From Hetaerina americana (taxonomy: Eukaryota; Arthropoda; Insecta; Odonata; Calopterygidae): a DNA stretch of 64,000 nucleotides. The notes under the pieces were generated by a model. The model did no database searches and was not told the origin of the DNA. It saw only the letters and a program-made list of their open reading frames with translations. This document shows, in pieces, positions 13,225 to 24,660 of this stretch. The translations under genes and the position numbers were made by a program. Positions within the stretch are counted from its first letter, which is position 1, and the number at the start of each line of letters is the position of its first letter. The DNA lies in contig JAKTNV010000003.1 in the NCBI GenBank assembly GCA_022747635.1, positions 50,883,475 through 50,947,474 of the forward strand. Direction: 5' to 3'.

Positions 13225-13690
13225 TTACCTCCCTTCAAAACGCTCAGTCACCCCACCTGAGCGAAAGTAACGCATTGCCTCCGCGTCGGCGGCAGGACTA
13301 TGGCGGTATCGGCTAGAGGGTGATGGTCTGCCAGGTAAGGGAGGAGGGACTAGGGGGCGTAGGGTCGGGAAGGGGGGGATTGGAAGGAAAGGCCGTCGGC
13401 TCGGAGAAGGGCGACGGGGCGTCCCCGGAAGGGATTCCGTGAGGAGTGGCAGCGGCGGTGGGGGGAAGGACCCGAATTCCACGCTCGTTTCCCGCACGCG
13501 AGGCTCGCGATCGTGCCCCGCCGGGAGACATATGACGTTCTCGAAGAGAATCCGACATCGCTGGGGTGAGCATGAGGGGAAGGTAAAAAAGAATGGCTGA
13601 GGGTACCCTGAACATAGTAAATGGAAAACGCAGCAGCAGTTGGAAAGATTAGGAGAGTAAGGGATGGCAGCGAGAGTGGGCGTAATTCCT
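13225..13690. other. Purine-biased GC-rich island
   Basis: The + strand is G/A-biased with CpG throughout. Minus-strand frames are Pro/Ser/Arg-rich low complexity. Confidence 0.45.
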
Positions 13691-13882
13691 TATAATAGTT
13701 GAATGAAAATTTTCTATAAGTAAAAGGTATATCAAATAATAGATGTTAATAATATAAAAATACCAATAAAATTAAAAGAAAGTGAATTACAGTGTGGATA
13801 TAATGCCCGCATTTTGTATCCTCATTTGCTTGTGATGAAAATAACGACATTATGAAGAAAGAAAGAAGGAAGGGAGGGAAAT

Positions 13883-13915
13883 GAGGCAAGGAAAGGAGGC
13901 AAGGAAAGGAGGCAA
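13883..13915. repeat. 13-bp tandem repeat, about 2.5 copies
   Basis: The unit GAGGCAAGGAAAG occurs at 13883-13895 and 13896-13908, and partially to 13915. It sits inside a wider GGAA-rich purine stretch from about 13858. Confidence 0.85.
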
Positions 13916-14599
13916 ATTCGGAAGAAGCCTACGAGAGTGAAGAATGCCTTCAGACTTCATTCTTCTAAGTCTTTAGGTGAGGGTCATTTTCATGTACTTG
14001 AAGCCATCAGCCTTTGGCTAAGGAAGAACCTGAATTAATGTGCTTTTTTATATTTTCTATTGTTAAATTATGACCACTGTTTGAATTTTTGGGATAATAG
14101 GAAAGATACACAATAGTGTTAAAAAATTATCGATTGACCGTTCATCCTGGATAAATTAAACAATATGCGGGAGGATGTTCGCCTTAGAAGCTGGTGTAAA
14201 ACACAAATCGTTTACAGCTATGAGTGTCATTCCGATTTCTAAAGAAGTGTGCTGAACGTTAGGACTGAGTGCATGATATATACCAAGGCAAAGGGGGAGT
14301 GACGTGTTAAAAGCAGTAAACAAAAAATTCTAAAGCAAATGTCAATGTGTATACCGAAATTAAAGTTTCAGGATTAGTGACCAAAGACATTTTTATTTTT
14401 ATATGTTGGCTGTATTTAACATCCCGAATGAAAAAAGCCCGTCTCTAAATGTTTTAAGCAAATGACAGAACGATGAGGAATATTTACACCAGTTGTGAAA
14501 GTTACGTCAGTTTCTCTATGTGAATTACTCGATCGTAGATATTGTAACTTTATCGCATCGGAAAATGCATTACATCTAACGACATCTGTGCTCTTAGAT
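13916..14599. other. AT-rich non-coding stretch
   Basis: Nothing recognisable is seen. Confidence 0.45.
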
Positions 14600-14930
14600 A
14601 AGTTCGAACACGGAATCTTTGGGCCATTCGTGTGACGCGCGGTGCTTACATAATCCACCGCGCTGAACTGGCGGCCGTTGGGGGCATTTTGCCCGGGTCG
14701 TAAATGTGTTTTCTTTTGCAGTCACGCGAGTGAGCCCGCGGCACGAAAAGGCCGCCATCCTCGACTCTGTGCTCATTTTGTCCATCGTGGAAGAGATTTT
14801 GAGCATCGGTCGAAAGTGAAGGAATAATTCATGTCGTTGAATGCGATTTTTATGAGCGGCCATCTGAATGGAGAGCCGACGACACAATGACTCCAGCCCG
14901 CGGGGAGGAGGACGGGCCTTTTTAATGCGT
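14600..14930. other. Balanced-composition block, possible regulatory element
   Basis: Unlike the strand-biased islands, this block has mixed sequence, including TTTTTATGAGCGGCC (about 14848-14862), close to a posterior-Hox or Cdx TTTATG-type site. A 123-codon minus-strand ORF (14594-14965) crosses it without a recognised domain. A splice-acceptor-like pyrimidine tract plus CAG lies near 14708-14720 on +, but no conserved exon follows. Confidence 0.25.
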
Positions 14931-15735
14931 GGGCACTGCCTCGGAGCGGCTTTACTTGCTTCCACGATCCGAAGGACTGTTCTTGCCGCAATTCCAAGCC
15001 CCTAACCCCTGCAGCTCATTTTCCTTTCATCTCTTCCTCGCTGGAGTTCTCGAACCCTTGCGTCCTCCATTCCCCCAGCATCCCCACAAACAGTCTCAAT
15101 CTTCCACCCTCACACCCATCCGACAAACCAATCCCCGAATAAAAACATTCAAAACCCTTTCCACTTACACCCCACATAATTCCCATCCCCCCTCTGTCTC
15201 TCTCTCTCCCTCCCTCACTCCCTCCCTCCCTCCCTCCATCCCCTCCTCTTTTCCATTCCTCCTCATCCGACAAGGAAAACAATCCCCGCGGCGCGTCTCG
15301 AACGGCGGGTAGTTAGGGAGGGAGAAGGAGGAAAGAGGGGTGGGAAAGGGTTGCGATGCCTTTCGGCCCGGAATGAGCCCCCATACCCTTTTTCGTCCCT
15401 CCCGGTCCCTTCGCCAAGGGAGAAGGGGACTGAGAGGGGAGGGGGTGGCGATTATTCGCGAGGGTGGTAGCCCAATGGCCGCCTCATCAATCCTCATCCT
15501 CCTACCTCCATCCCACTCCCCTCCACCTCATACCCCCGCTTGACGTTCGTCGTCTTGGAAACGGAGAAAGGTTTCCCCTTCCACGCTCTCGCCTCCCTCC
15601 CCCGTCCAACTCTTCCTCGCCTCTCTCTCTTTCTCCTACATATACAGACTTCGCTCCTTCCCTTAATCCTGGTGCCAAGCCGAAAGGTGACTCTCGTCCT
15701 TTGACTTTTCTTTCCGCGCGGGGTTTTTCGTTTCA
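14931..15735. other. Strand-switching C/T then G/A then C/T island
   Basis: Pyrimidine-rich on + at 15000-15290, purine-rich at 15310-15450, then pyrimidine-rich again to 15660. Open frames here are low complexity only. Confidence 0.5.
15194..15238. repeat. (CT)n / (CTCC)n simple repeat
   Basis: A CT run grades into repeated CTCC units within the surrounding island. Confidence 0.85.
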
Positions 15736-16055
15736 ATGAAGGAATCTCACATTTATTCTCACTTCTCCACATCTGAAGCACTCAACGATATTAAAATTTG
15801 GGCTTAATATATGTACCCTCTAAATATAAGGCAACCCCGAACTTTTTATAGTCAAGAATGGAGATAACGACGCAATTCCTCCATGCGGTATCAAAAAATT
15901 TTGTGCTTGCGCAGTAGAGGAGAAAGATTTTGATGATTCAAGGGATGAGGTTTTGCAGTCGGTGTTCTGTTAACTTTTCATGCTCAGGAATTTTGATTTT
16001 TTGCCATGATATCCGAAAAGTTAAAACCAGTGCTGTTATGTAATTGTTATAGCTA
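15736..16055. other. AT-rich flank left of the fold-back element
   Basis: No feature is recognised. A clear element boundary or target-site duplication is not visible. Confidence 0.4.
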
Positions 16056-16245
16056 TATGAGGAAAACAAATTTGCACTTTTCCACAGATTTATTTGTAAC
16101 GTGCAACGGTTTTCAGTTCATCGAACCATCTTCAGGTACAAGACCTCACGGTACAAGTCTTCTACCTGAAGATAGTTCGAAGAACTGAAACTCGTTGTGC
16201 GTTACAAATAAATCTGTGGAAAAGGGCAAATTTGTTTTTCTCATA
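16056..16245. mobile_element. Inverted pair of Penelope-like terminal fragments with hammerhead-like cores
   Basis: This is an imperfect palindrome: left arm about 16056-16135, right arm about 16166-16245, with a loop of about 30 bases. Read outward, each arm gives ACCTGAAGAT, a short hairpin, then GAAA, followed by a tail resembling ACAAATAAATCTGTGGAAAAG. The order CTGAnGA, stem II, GAAA is the hammerhead ribozyme core order. In the right arm stem II is AGTTC paired with GAACT around a GAA loop. Hammerhead motifs are established in the terminal repeats of Penelope-like retroelements. The core has A for U in CUGAUGA and no clear NUH cleavage triplet, so it is probably inactive. Family assignment is inference. 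A generic MITE is the alternative. Confidence 0.6.
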
Positions 16246-17189
16246 ATAAAGAACTTCCACTACATCTCGCCTGAATCAGTTTTTTATAGTTATAATTAGG
16301 CCAAGAAATGTTTCAAATCACCCATATCTGAAATTGGCCGCAATGTTGTGAACCTCGCCATGCATATCTACCTTCCCAAGTGAGAAAATATCATTCAATT
16401 TACAACAGGGTAGCATGGATTTACCTTTTTGCTTCCTTCTCTCTCTTTGCTGTACTTCTCACCCTCACATTTTTCCGCATAAGGGCTCACTTTCAGGGGT
16501 CAAAATCTGTGCAATGCCACGAAAACACAATATGGATAAATAACATGGGGTGTTAAAACTTCACCCGTGAATAAGGACAGGAAGTACGAGGGAATTTTAA
16601 GAATGAACAGGTTGTAATATGCTACCATTTTTCTCTTATCGTGTGGTGGTCACGATGGATTCGAGGGGAAAAATTCGTAATCCCATCTTCTGCTGAGTTA
16701 GTTTTCTCCCTCCAAGTTCCATTCCCCCTAATTGTGCCATTAATGTTTTGTCTAATGGTGTATTTTGCGGTTATTGTCATACATTCTATGAGACATGTTA
16801 AATCTTACTTTTGAAGCCTTTGTAATGAGGTAACTGTAGCGTTGTACATCTGAGTATTCGTGTCTCCAGAGGCTCTCTTTACCGAGTTGTTAGTAATTGC
16901 TCTTTTCTTGTGTTCATTCGAGGAATTTTCTCACTAACCGGGCCGCTTTTCTCTGTAGTTACTTCCATATATAAAACGCCGTCCCTTTAGATAGTCCCCG
17001 TGTGCTCACAACATGTCTGTTTGAAAAAATCATCCCTAGGCTGTGAGTATGATATGTAAATTCACCCAAGCCCTTCACATTATCAGCGTGTACCAGAAGT
17101 ACGTGTTTGTTTCACTTTGGATTCATTAGTTTTGAATCAATTTCCGGAATAGTGGTAGTAGTTTTAGGGATGGCGACCAACAGCTAAGG
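16246..17189. other. AT-rich non-coding stretch
   Basis: No exon, RNA gene or repeat is recognised. Confidence 0.45.
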
Positions 17190-17460
17190 TCATTTGTACC
17201 ATTAGGGTTGGATGGGAAAGTTGAAAGTTTGGAGAGAAACCCGGCGTAGGCATTTGCCCACTCTTAACGAAAGGAGCAAAGGGATCCGCAGTTTATCATC
17301 CCACCCGACGGACGGTACACTCACTCAAAGTGCTCTACTCAAAGAACCTCAAGTAGTGCTTGAGATACCACTGAAATATATCTGTCACCTCCAGGATTCG
17401 CACGCGGGTCCTCAGGGTGAGAAGCCAATACGCTAGCTTCCTCACCAACCCGATCCTCTC
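17190..17460 (-). mobile_element. tRNA-derived SINE
   Basis: Read on the minus strand from about 17460, the element starts with a Pol III-promoter-like head. An A-box-like GGTGAGGAAGCTAGCG lies near 17431-17446, and a B-box region, GTGCGAATCC, near 17394-17403 (consensus GGTTCGANTCC). CTCACCCTGAGGACC lies between them. This matches the usual arrangement of insect tRNA-derived SINEs. The tRNA-unrelated body would extend towards about 17190. The far end and target duplication are not resolved. Confidence 0.6.
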
Positions 17461-18340
17461 AACTTCCGGATGGGTTTAACTTGTCCCGGTTTATAATTTC
17501 AGCAATAGTGTTTCATGCTTTGCCTCCCAATTATAATTATCACCCCCGCAGTTGTTACCAGGAGCGTTTTCGGCTTCCTCTTTCAATTTCGGATAGCTCT
17601 ATCAAAACGTTCTCTCTATCGATCGTAAGCGGAGTCAATCTAGCAAGATCGAACTTCGTAAATTTAGGGGCTGCCCCCAATCACACAACGCGCCACGGCG
17701 CTCGCTCACATCGTGTCAACGAGACAAGGGTGCACCACATAGGACCGCCTCAACCCAGTCTCCCTTTTGGATGCCTCCCACTCCACACAAAACACACAGG
17801 GAGGAAGGGAGGAGACCCGCGCGAAGTACAACGTACCCCTCCCGTCACGAGTCACTGGGTCTCCCTCTCTCTCTCCTGCTAGATGTGCCGACTACTCTCC
17901 GGGGACCCTCGGTCTCCAGTGTTCGTTCGTTTCCTCCCCCTTCCTCTTCGGCCGGCATGATTGCCGAAGGGTTGGCGAGCTGTGCCGAGGGAGCGGAGGC
18001 GAATGGCTTGCAGTGGTGTGTTCTAAAAGGTGGAGGGGGGTGGTGTAGAGCGGGGGTTGAGGGGGGAATGGATTCTTGCCTCACAGGAGATCGCTGCGAG
18101 GGATTGTTCGCGGTGATTGGAGTCGTGCTTGCGTCGATCACGAATCTTTCCTCCCTCTCGCCCCCTTCCCTCCCAGCCCCCCCTTTTTTCTGCTTCAATC
18201 TGTATCCCTTGGTATCCAGTAATCATGGTTTAATTGCCGGACCGAGGAGAATGGGGCATCCATCCATCCATCCCCTTCCCCCTTTTCTTCCTCGCGGGGG
18301 CCCCACTGATTGGGCAGACGGGGGTTTGTGCTAGGGCAGA
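17461..18340. other. GC-rich strand-switching island
   Basis: Pyrimidine-biased about 17730-17960, G-rich on + about 17960-18120, pyrimidine-rich again to 18300, with a (CATC)4 run near 18257-18272. The 187-codon + frame and the opposing minus frames are low complexity and not called as genes. Confidence 0.45.
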
Positions 18341-19639
18341 TACGAGTCGACTTATTTGAAAGGCCGCCCAGTCAAAGGTTTTCCGCTCCCTGGGATTTTT
18401 ATTTGCCCCCGAGCTAAATAAAGTGACCCTCAAAAGGGATATTTGCGCACAGCTGACATTTTAACTGGGGGATGATATTACTTTTTTACTTCTCCACTCT
18501 TAAAACACACGAAATGCACTTAATGTTCACATTTATTGGCTTTTTGTACCATATAAACGCGCTGTTAAGCATGTGACTTTAACCCAGATTTTTTTTTGTT
18601 AGCAGGGAAATAATTTTCAAAAATGTACATTAAATTGGCCTAATTTAATTCAGGTAAGTTGCCAGTAATGTTTTTTCGATAAATTCACGTGAGTGAATTC
18701 AATTCAGCTGCTCAAACCAATTAAGCTTCAATATGATTTTTATGGTGCCTCATTTCATTGGTTTTGAATACCAGAAATCGAAATTTTGAATTCGAATGCC
18801 CAAAATATAGCTCAATTAGAAGCGCATTTCTCTTTACTTCTTGATATTCAAATGGTCTCCGATTAATGGTACTTTTCAATGATTGGAAACTCATAAAAAA
18901 ATATGACTGCACTCCATACAGTTTTATGATGGTTCATGGTGTTAAATCCTTTTCATGGTCCCGTTTACTGCATTCTATGTCGAGCATTACTTTATTTTTT
19001 TACATTTACGAAAATTTTGTAACCCTAAGAACATAAATATAGGTATTTCTCGTATATTAATGTGATATTTACAGTTTACGACTCAAATTAATTTGGAGTT
19101 CTTATTCCTACTCCCCTGTCGCCTGTATCACATTATCGCATCGCTTTACATCGCTACTTCCGGAACTAACCTTAAACAATGTATTTTTGGCAGCTCGGTG
19201 CGTTTCTATCATACTTATCTTATATTTCTAATTATCCTTTAGTTGACGTAAAGTAGTGCAAGACTAGGTAAAATGAGATTGAATGTTTTTTTCTTTCCCG
19301 ACAAATACTTAGCATTTACTTCGAGTACGAAGTCACATCAGATAAACCCCTGAGCATGTAAAACCGAGAAACACGCCATTCAGACCTCATTAACCAGTTC
19401 TTCAAGTAGCAAAGAGCTGCCCCTTTTCTCACTGTAAATTAAACGTAATCCACTTCCACAAAGAAATACATGATGATAGTTACTATTTTTTTAAAATTCA
19501 AAGTGGAAACATTTTCTCTTTCACACTCCATTTCTCTCTCTCGCTATACATCATTTATAAATGAATGTTTCCTGTCGTCCGTTACACTCCGGCGTCGTCG
19601 TCACCTATGTTTTACGAGTCGTGACCATAAAATCTCTAA
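18341..19639. other. AT-rich non-coding stretch
   Basis: No gene or repeat is recognised. Confidence 0.45.
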
Positions 19640-19960
19640 CTAAAAGATGCCATCAAAATTGCGCCGCCCCATTGGGTCATTGATGAAGTCCGACCGCTTC
19701 TGCGGTGGGTCCTGATCTCGCAGGGGTCTGATCCCACTCCCCCTCTCAATTTTTTTCTTCTTCTTTAAGGAGACTTGGGCCCAGCGACCTCTTTTCAGAA
19801 CAGCTTTCTTTGGCAACCGCGCGGTATGCCCGCTCATTAACACTACTGAAGTCAACAATTTAATGGAGGTGGACTTAAAAAAGGCGAGAAGATGGTGATT
19901 TACTATGTGAGCCCAACTGGATTGGCCTGTTACTCCCGTCTTATTTAGGGACGACGTTAT
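19640..19960 (-). mobile_element. Possible decayed tRNA-derived SINE
   Basis: On the minus strand, a B-box-like GGGCCCAAGTCTCC (complement of 19769-19782) follows a GC-rich stretch that could be an anticodon and D-arm remnant (complement of about 19790-19835). It is followed by AAGAAGAAGAAAAAAATT and a G-rich body towards 19640. The A box is not convincing. A 124-codon minus ORF spans the same DNA without a recognised domain. Confidence 0.3.
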
Positions 19961-21550
19961 CGAAAATGTCAGCAGACGAATTATGGCAGCGTTGAAAATA
20001 GTAGGAGTATCCAACGGAACGAAATGAATGGGATATTGATTGAGTAAATTTTGAGAGCGCGTAAATTACTGATAACCTTTCAAATTAGTAAATATGTATC
20101 CCTCCCTTAAAACGCTGTCCCCGTTGTGTAGCCTCACAGCGCGAGAATGGAATATAATGGAATGACAAAGCTACGCATTCTAATTTTCAGAAGATTCTTC
20201 CATAAAGAATTCAATACCCTTGTGTATGAACACCCATTAGTGGTAGGCTCGAAAACGAAGCAAGAACCACGGACAGCTTCGAGGAGGAAGTAAACCCGCC
20301 CACGCCCCATGAGGTGAGCAGCGAGTTGTAACAATGGAGGAAATTAGATGACTCTCGACCGACCGACTGAAATTCATGTATCTCTATATAAGGGAGTGAG
20401 AGAAGAGGCGAAATGAACGCAAATCGAGGACGCACCGTGTTGGAAGATGGGGCGGCGGGTGATAAAATGTGGAAGCATCAAGCCGAGGGCAGGGGAATGT
20501 GTCAGACAAGGAGGCCGTGGGCGCTATCAAACAGCGCCTTGGGCCACATGATTTGTGCGTCTGCGGCCGCCGTCCGGGCGCCAGCCAGCCCAGCCGGTAT
20601 CCCTGTCGTTCATGTCTCCCAAGAGGAGGCGAAAGAGAGAAGGAGAGAAATGGGACTGTCTCACTTCGAAGAATAATATTCCCTCCTGCCTTTTTTTATG
20701 AGCGCGGGGGGAGTGGTGAGGGAGAGGAGGTGGGGAAAGGGAGTGGCCGGCTGTTCGCGGAGCGGTCAACATTTTGAGACGGTGGTGATAACATAAATCG
20801 TTGGGAGAGGGGGGTGCCTAGAGGGACTCAACAGAAGGTACATACGTTCGTTTTAATTCGCCCGGGGTTTGATATTTCCCTTACTCTCTCCCACGAGCCT
20901 CGAAGACGTTTGACCGTGTCGGCTTAGTGCGGGGTCGAGCTTTAGAGGTAACAGGGACTCCTTTCCGTGTCTTTCATGCCCAGAGCCTTTGATGAAAAGA
21001 TCAGTTGGTGGCGGAAAATGATGTGTAGCGTTTCGAGGTTTGCTTGGGGCGAAGGGGCGACGCCTTTGCACACGTTTGAAGTTCGAAAGGAGAATTGGAA
21101 AAATGTTCAATGAATGTTTTATGGACCCTCTCCCGTTCGCCAATTCTTCTCCTGCGGATGCGCCTCGGGTATCGGTCACCCCTGCCCCCGCTCTCTCTCT
21201 CGATTGCATTACCAAATCTGTTTGCCATTGGTAATGGGTGATTTCAAGGATTTTGATGACGACATAACGCTTTTTCCCAGAGGGAGAGAGATCGAGGAAG
21301 CCTAGTTGCAAAACTTTCTTAAAGTTCCGAACGCTGAGAATGTGTAACAGTAAGAGAAGGAGAGGATGTGAGGAAATTCGGCAGCATAGGAGAAAATTGT
21401 GTCGTCACTGTCTGAGAGGACGGCATATCGTCTCCTCTCGTCCACCTCGCTTCTTCGCACATGATCCCACTCTCCTCAGCCTTCTCGCCCTAGCTTTCCA
21501 GTTAGGCAATCACTATCGGATTATTTTTTGCCTTAAGTGGCGCTAGCAAA
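19961..21550. other. Mixed DNA with GC-rich patches
   Basis: GC-rich, CpG-containing patches occur at about 20440-20830 (C/T mixed then G-rich) and 20860-21500. Many overlapping ORFs of 60-150 codons exist in all frames and none shows a domain, so no gene is called. Confidence 0.4.
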
Positions 21551-23690
21551 TAAATACACGTAGCTCTTAAAACATTAAGGGTCAAAATGAATTTAATGCA
21601 TGTGAAATGGAATCACATTCTTGCCTTACACGAATGAAAATCGTCTTCGAAAACTGAAAAATTGTCTTTTTTTAATGCCTCGATATATTGATAGAGAACA
21701 AAAATGTATAACATTCACATATATTCTCTGAAAGAAGGGTTTAACTATGAGGAAGGTACACCTAGGTATTTTAAAACTCTAATCAAATGAAAGTAAATGA
21801 ATCCCGGCATGTTATTGTAAAAAGTAAATTGATAAAAAACCTTTGGTAATTAATTAATTGGTTAATATAATTTAGGACGTTACAACTCAATAACGGTTTT
21901 ATGATATTTCATGAATACTCTAAATCGATTTGCAGCAATATTAATAATATTTAAATTATGAAGAAATATTTTTACACAGTTTCAATAAGCTACTGGTTAT
22001 TTTCTTTGAATAGCCAGACGACAAATATCGAATGGAATTGCGATTTCAATTGAAACATTTTTATTTAATAATGACATTTAAAAACTTTGAGTATATTTAC
22101 CTCCATTTGGCCGATCTAGTTCCTAAAAACTGCATTTAAGGTATCTTAGGAACTCAATAGGAAGAGAAAAACCATTTTCTTTTTCAAGTGTAAGGCATGA
22201 CCTAATTCTGGCATACCTCGCCATAGTCCCGTCTAACGTCAAGCCAATTTTGTTTCCATTACGCGGAGAACATGCAACTTTAGCTTTCCATTTCGGAGCT
22301 TAGTTACGCCCCCTCGTGGCAAAATCGACTCGACAATGGCTCCTTGGTGGAAGAACAATGGGACAAAGATTCTCTATTCTGGCTCCATGCTCAAAATTTT
22401 CGCCGCTTTGCTCCGCCTGTTTCATCATTAAAGTCTATTCTCTCGTTTCACTATCGGCACTTGCAACGGCAGAGAGTAAGATAGAAACTTTAGCTCCTCA
22501 TGAAAATTTACATAGCAAAAGTTCTACTCCTATCAGCATCAAAAGTTTCCTTGGATGGTCATCTTTGATGAAATTTTGAAATAAAGTACTGTTTTTTTTA
22601 ATTACGCAGGTTACGGTTTTAATAGTCACATTATGGTGAATCCGGGGAAATATGTATATTTTTGAATGGGCATAGCAGCAAGTATAAGTCGTTATTTCAT
22701 GTGATGGATCCTATGTTAAAGCATTGATACATAGACAATTAAAACTTGTCAGAGCATAGATGTCTTGAGCGCTGTTTAAGGCGACCAAAATCAAATATTC
22801 TTCTTACACTTTTTCGTTCATTATCAGGGTAAAATTAATAAAAGTTTCGAACGTCTTAGACACATTTCTCAACTCTAAGGGATAATTGCGGCAGACTTTG
22901 GCACCCCAATGCAAGGAAGTGGTGGCGGCATGATTAAATTTTACTTCATTGAATCAAGTGATTTTTCTTCAACCTTAGATAAAATATGAAAACTTAAATT
23001 GCATATAATTGATTCTATGGTGATCCATAAATACAAAAAGGGAACAATGAAATGAATAAAATCTAAATGAAAAAGTTACAAATACTATTATGCTTGTCTT
23101 CAAAGTAGAAATTTCTCGTTCTCTCCCTCATGATTCAGCTCATCAATGTAACCTTCGGATGAGCGGATGACACTTACGATTTTTAAATCCATAATGATTC
23201 ACAAATTATTCCGACATCCCGCGAATCACGGGAAAGATTTTGGAAAAACGTTTTGGTGTTGTACGTGAGAATTAATTTAATTTTCAGTATTTCATAGTCT
23301 ACACATAGCATCCCAAGCACTATTAATTTTAGTATGAAACACCTAACAGACGTTTTCATTCGTCCCAGTTGTACCCGTGCGTGATTAATTAATTTTGTAA
23401 TGCTCTGAAGGATTTGGATTTCGCCTAAACTCTCGCAAGAGTGTGAAAAATGATTTACGAGGTGCATCTTACATCCTTAAGCGGTACAATGATTAAGAAA
23501 TGGACCGCGAGTGCCACCAGGAGCTCCTTAGGCACAGTGGACGTGCAGAAGAGCTAGAGGCACTTCACATGCACGCTATTCTCACCGCCACTCTTCGTTG
23601 CGACGACGTGAAAGAACAGTTTCTCTACATTTCTGAAAGGGATTCATGCGTCAGTTAATTCACAAAGATCTCCGCGGATCTCTCTCTCGC
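21551..23690. other. AT-rich non-coding stretch
   Basis: Only chance-length ORFs are seen. It contains the CTCF-like site at 22306-22320. Confidence 0.45.
22306..22320 (-). promoter_or_regulatory. CTCF-like motif
   Basis: The minus strand reads GCCACGAGGGGGCGT, close to the core CTCF consensus CCANNAGRKGGCR. It is GC-rich in otherwise AT-rich DNA. Single motif matches arise by chance, so binding is unproven. Confidence 0.3.
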
Positions 23691-23693
23691 CTC

Positions 23694-23694
<1 letters not shown>

Positions 23695-23759
<65 letters not shown>
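23695..23759. repeat. (TA)n microsatellite
   Basis: About 65 bases of near-perfect alternating T and A with one early interruption (TAAATA). It lies beside a CT-rich tract. Confidence 0.95.
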
Positions 23760-23762
<3 letters not shown>

Positions 23763-23859
23763 GGCATGCCTTCGAACTGCCGCCCTGGAACGCCCGGAGG
23801 AGATCTCTAAACACTTTTTCCCCATCCAATGGCAGATTAATTGGAAATGCCACTCTTAG

Positions 23860-24660
23860 CAACACCCATCTTCTTCCCCTCCCTCTCCTTCTTATCCTTC
23901 CCTTCTCCCCCGCCACCCTCTCCCTTCGCCTTCTCATTCTTTCCCCGATCCTCTATATCACCCGCCTTCAGCCCGTGTCCCGCCCCGCAGCTCTTCTCTT
24001 TAAACCATCCACCTACACGGACACATATACGTACGCAACGTTCTTACACTGGAGCTGAGGGCGGCGTTGAAAAGTTAACGCAGGGCAGGGTGAGAGGGGC
24101 GAAGGAAAAACTGCGAGCTCGTCTCCGCGAGATAGCGGGCGGAGTAGTTTAAGGCAACTGAGGTGAGAGGCTGGAGGGAGGGCGAGGGGAGTTGGATGGG
24201 GGGGGAGAGGGGGTTGTGATGGGCCTGGATGTACACGGAGGGAAAGGCCTGAGAGACCCGTGCTATTTCCCCTTTAATTAGCGGTCAAGGAGAAACAAAC
24301 AGGCCGGCCGAGGGTGGGAGGACGGCCGGCAATGTGCCAGAGGCCTCCGCGCGCATCGGCCGTACCGGGAATCACTCCCCCCGCGCCAACCTCGCTCCCT
24401 TCCCCTATCGTCCTCTTCTCTCCTCCTTTTGGACTTCCCAAACCTCCTCCGTCCCACCCACCTCTCCACCCGTCCATTCCCTCCTCAACCTCCTTGAAAA
24501 CTATTCCCTCCCCTTCTCTCCCTTGGTCTTCTCTTTGGCCCCTCCCACCGTACCGAGCGTACGTACCACAAGTAAATACTAGGTAACGCCCTGCTCCGCC
24601 ATCTCACCCCTGATTCACCCCAGTGCGTCCCACGCGCCCCTCTCCACTTTCCTGTTAACG
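23860..24660. other. Strand-switching C/T, G/A, C/T island
   Basis: Pyrimidine-rich on + at 23870-24000, purine-rich at 24060-24330, pyrimidine-rich at 24370-24650. The reading frames are Pro/Ser- or Gly/Arg-rich and are not treated as genes. Confidence 0.5.

Noticed and set aside
17771..18334. 187-codon + ORF
   Set aside because: Spans a strand-switching island. Composition-driven and without a recognised domain.
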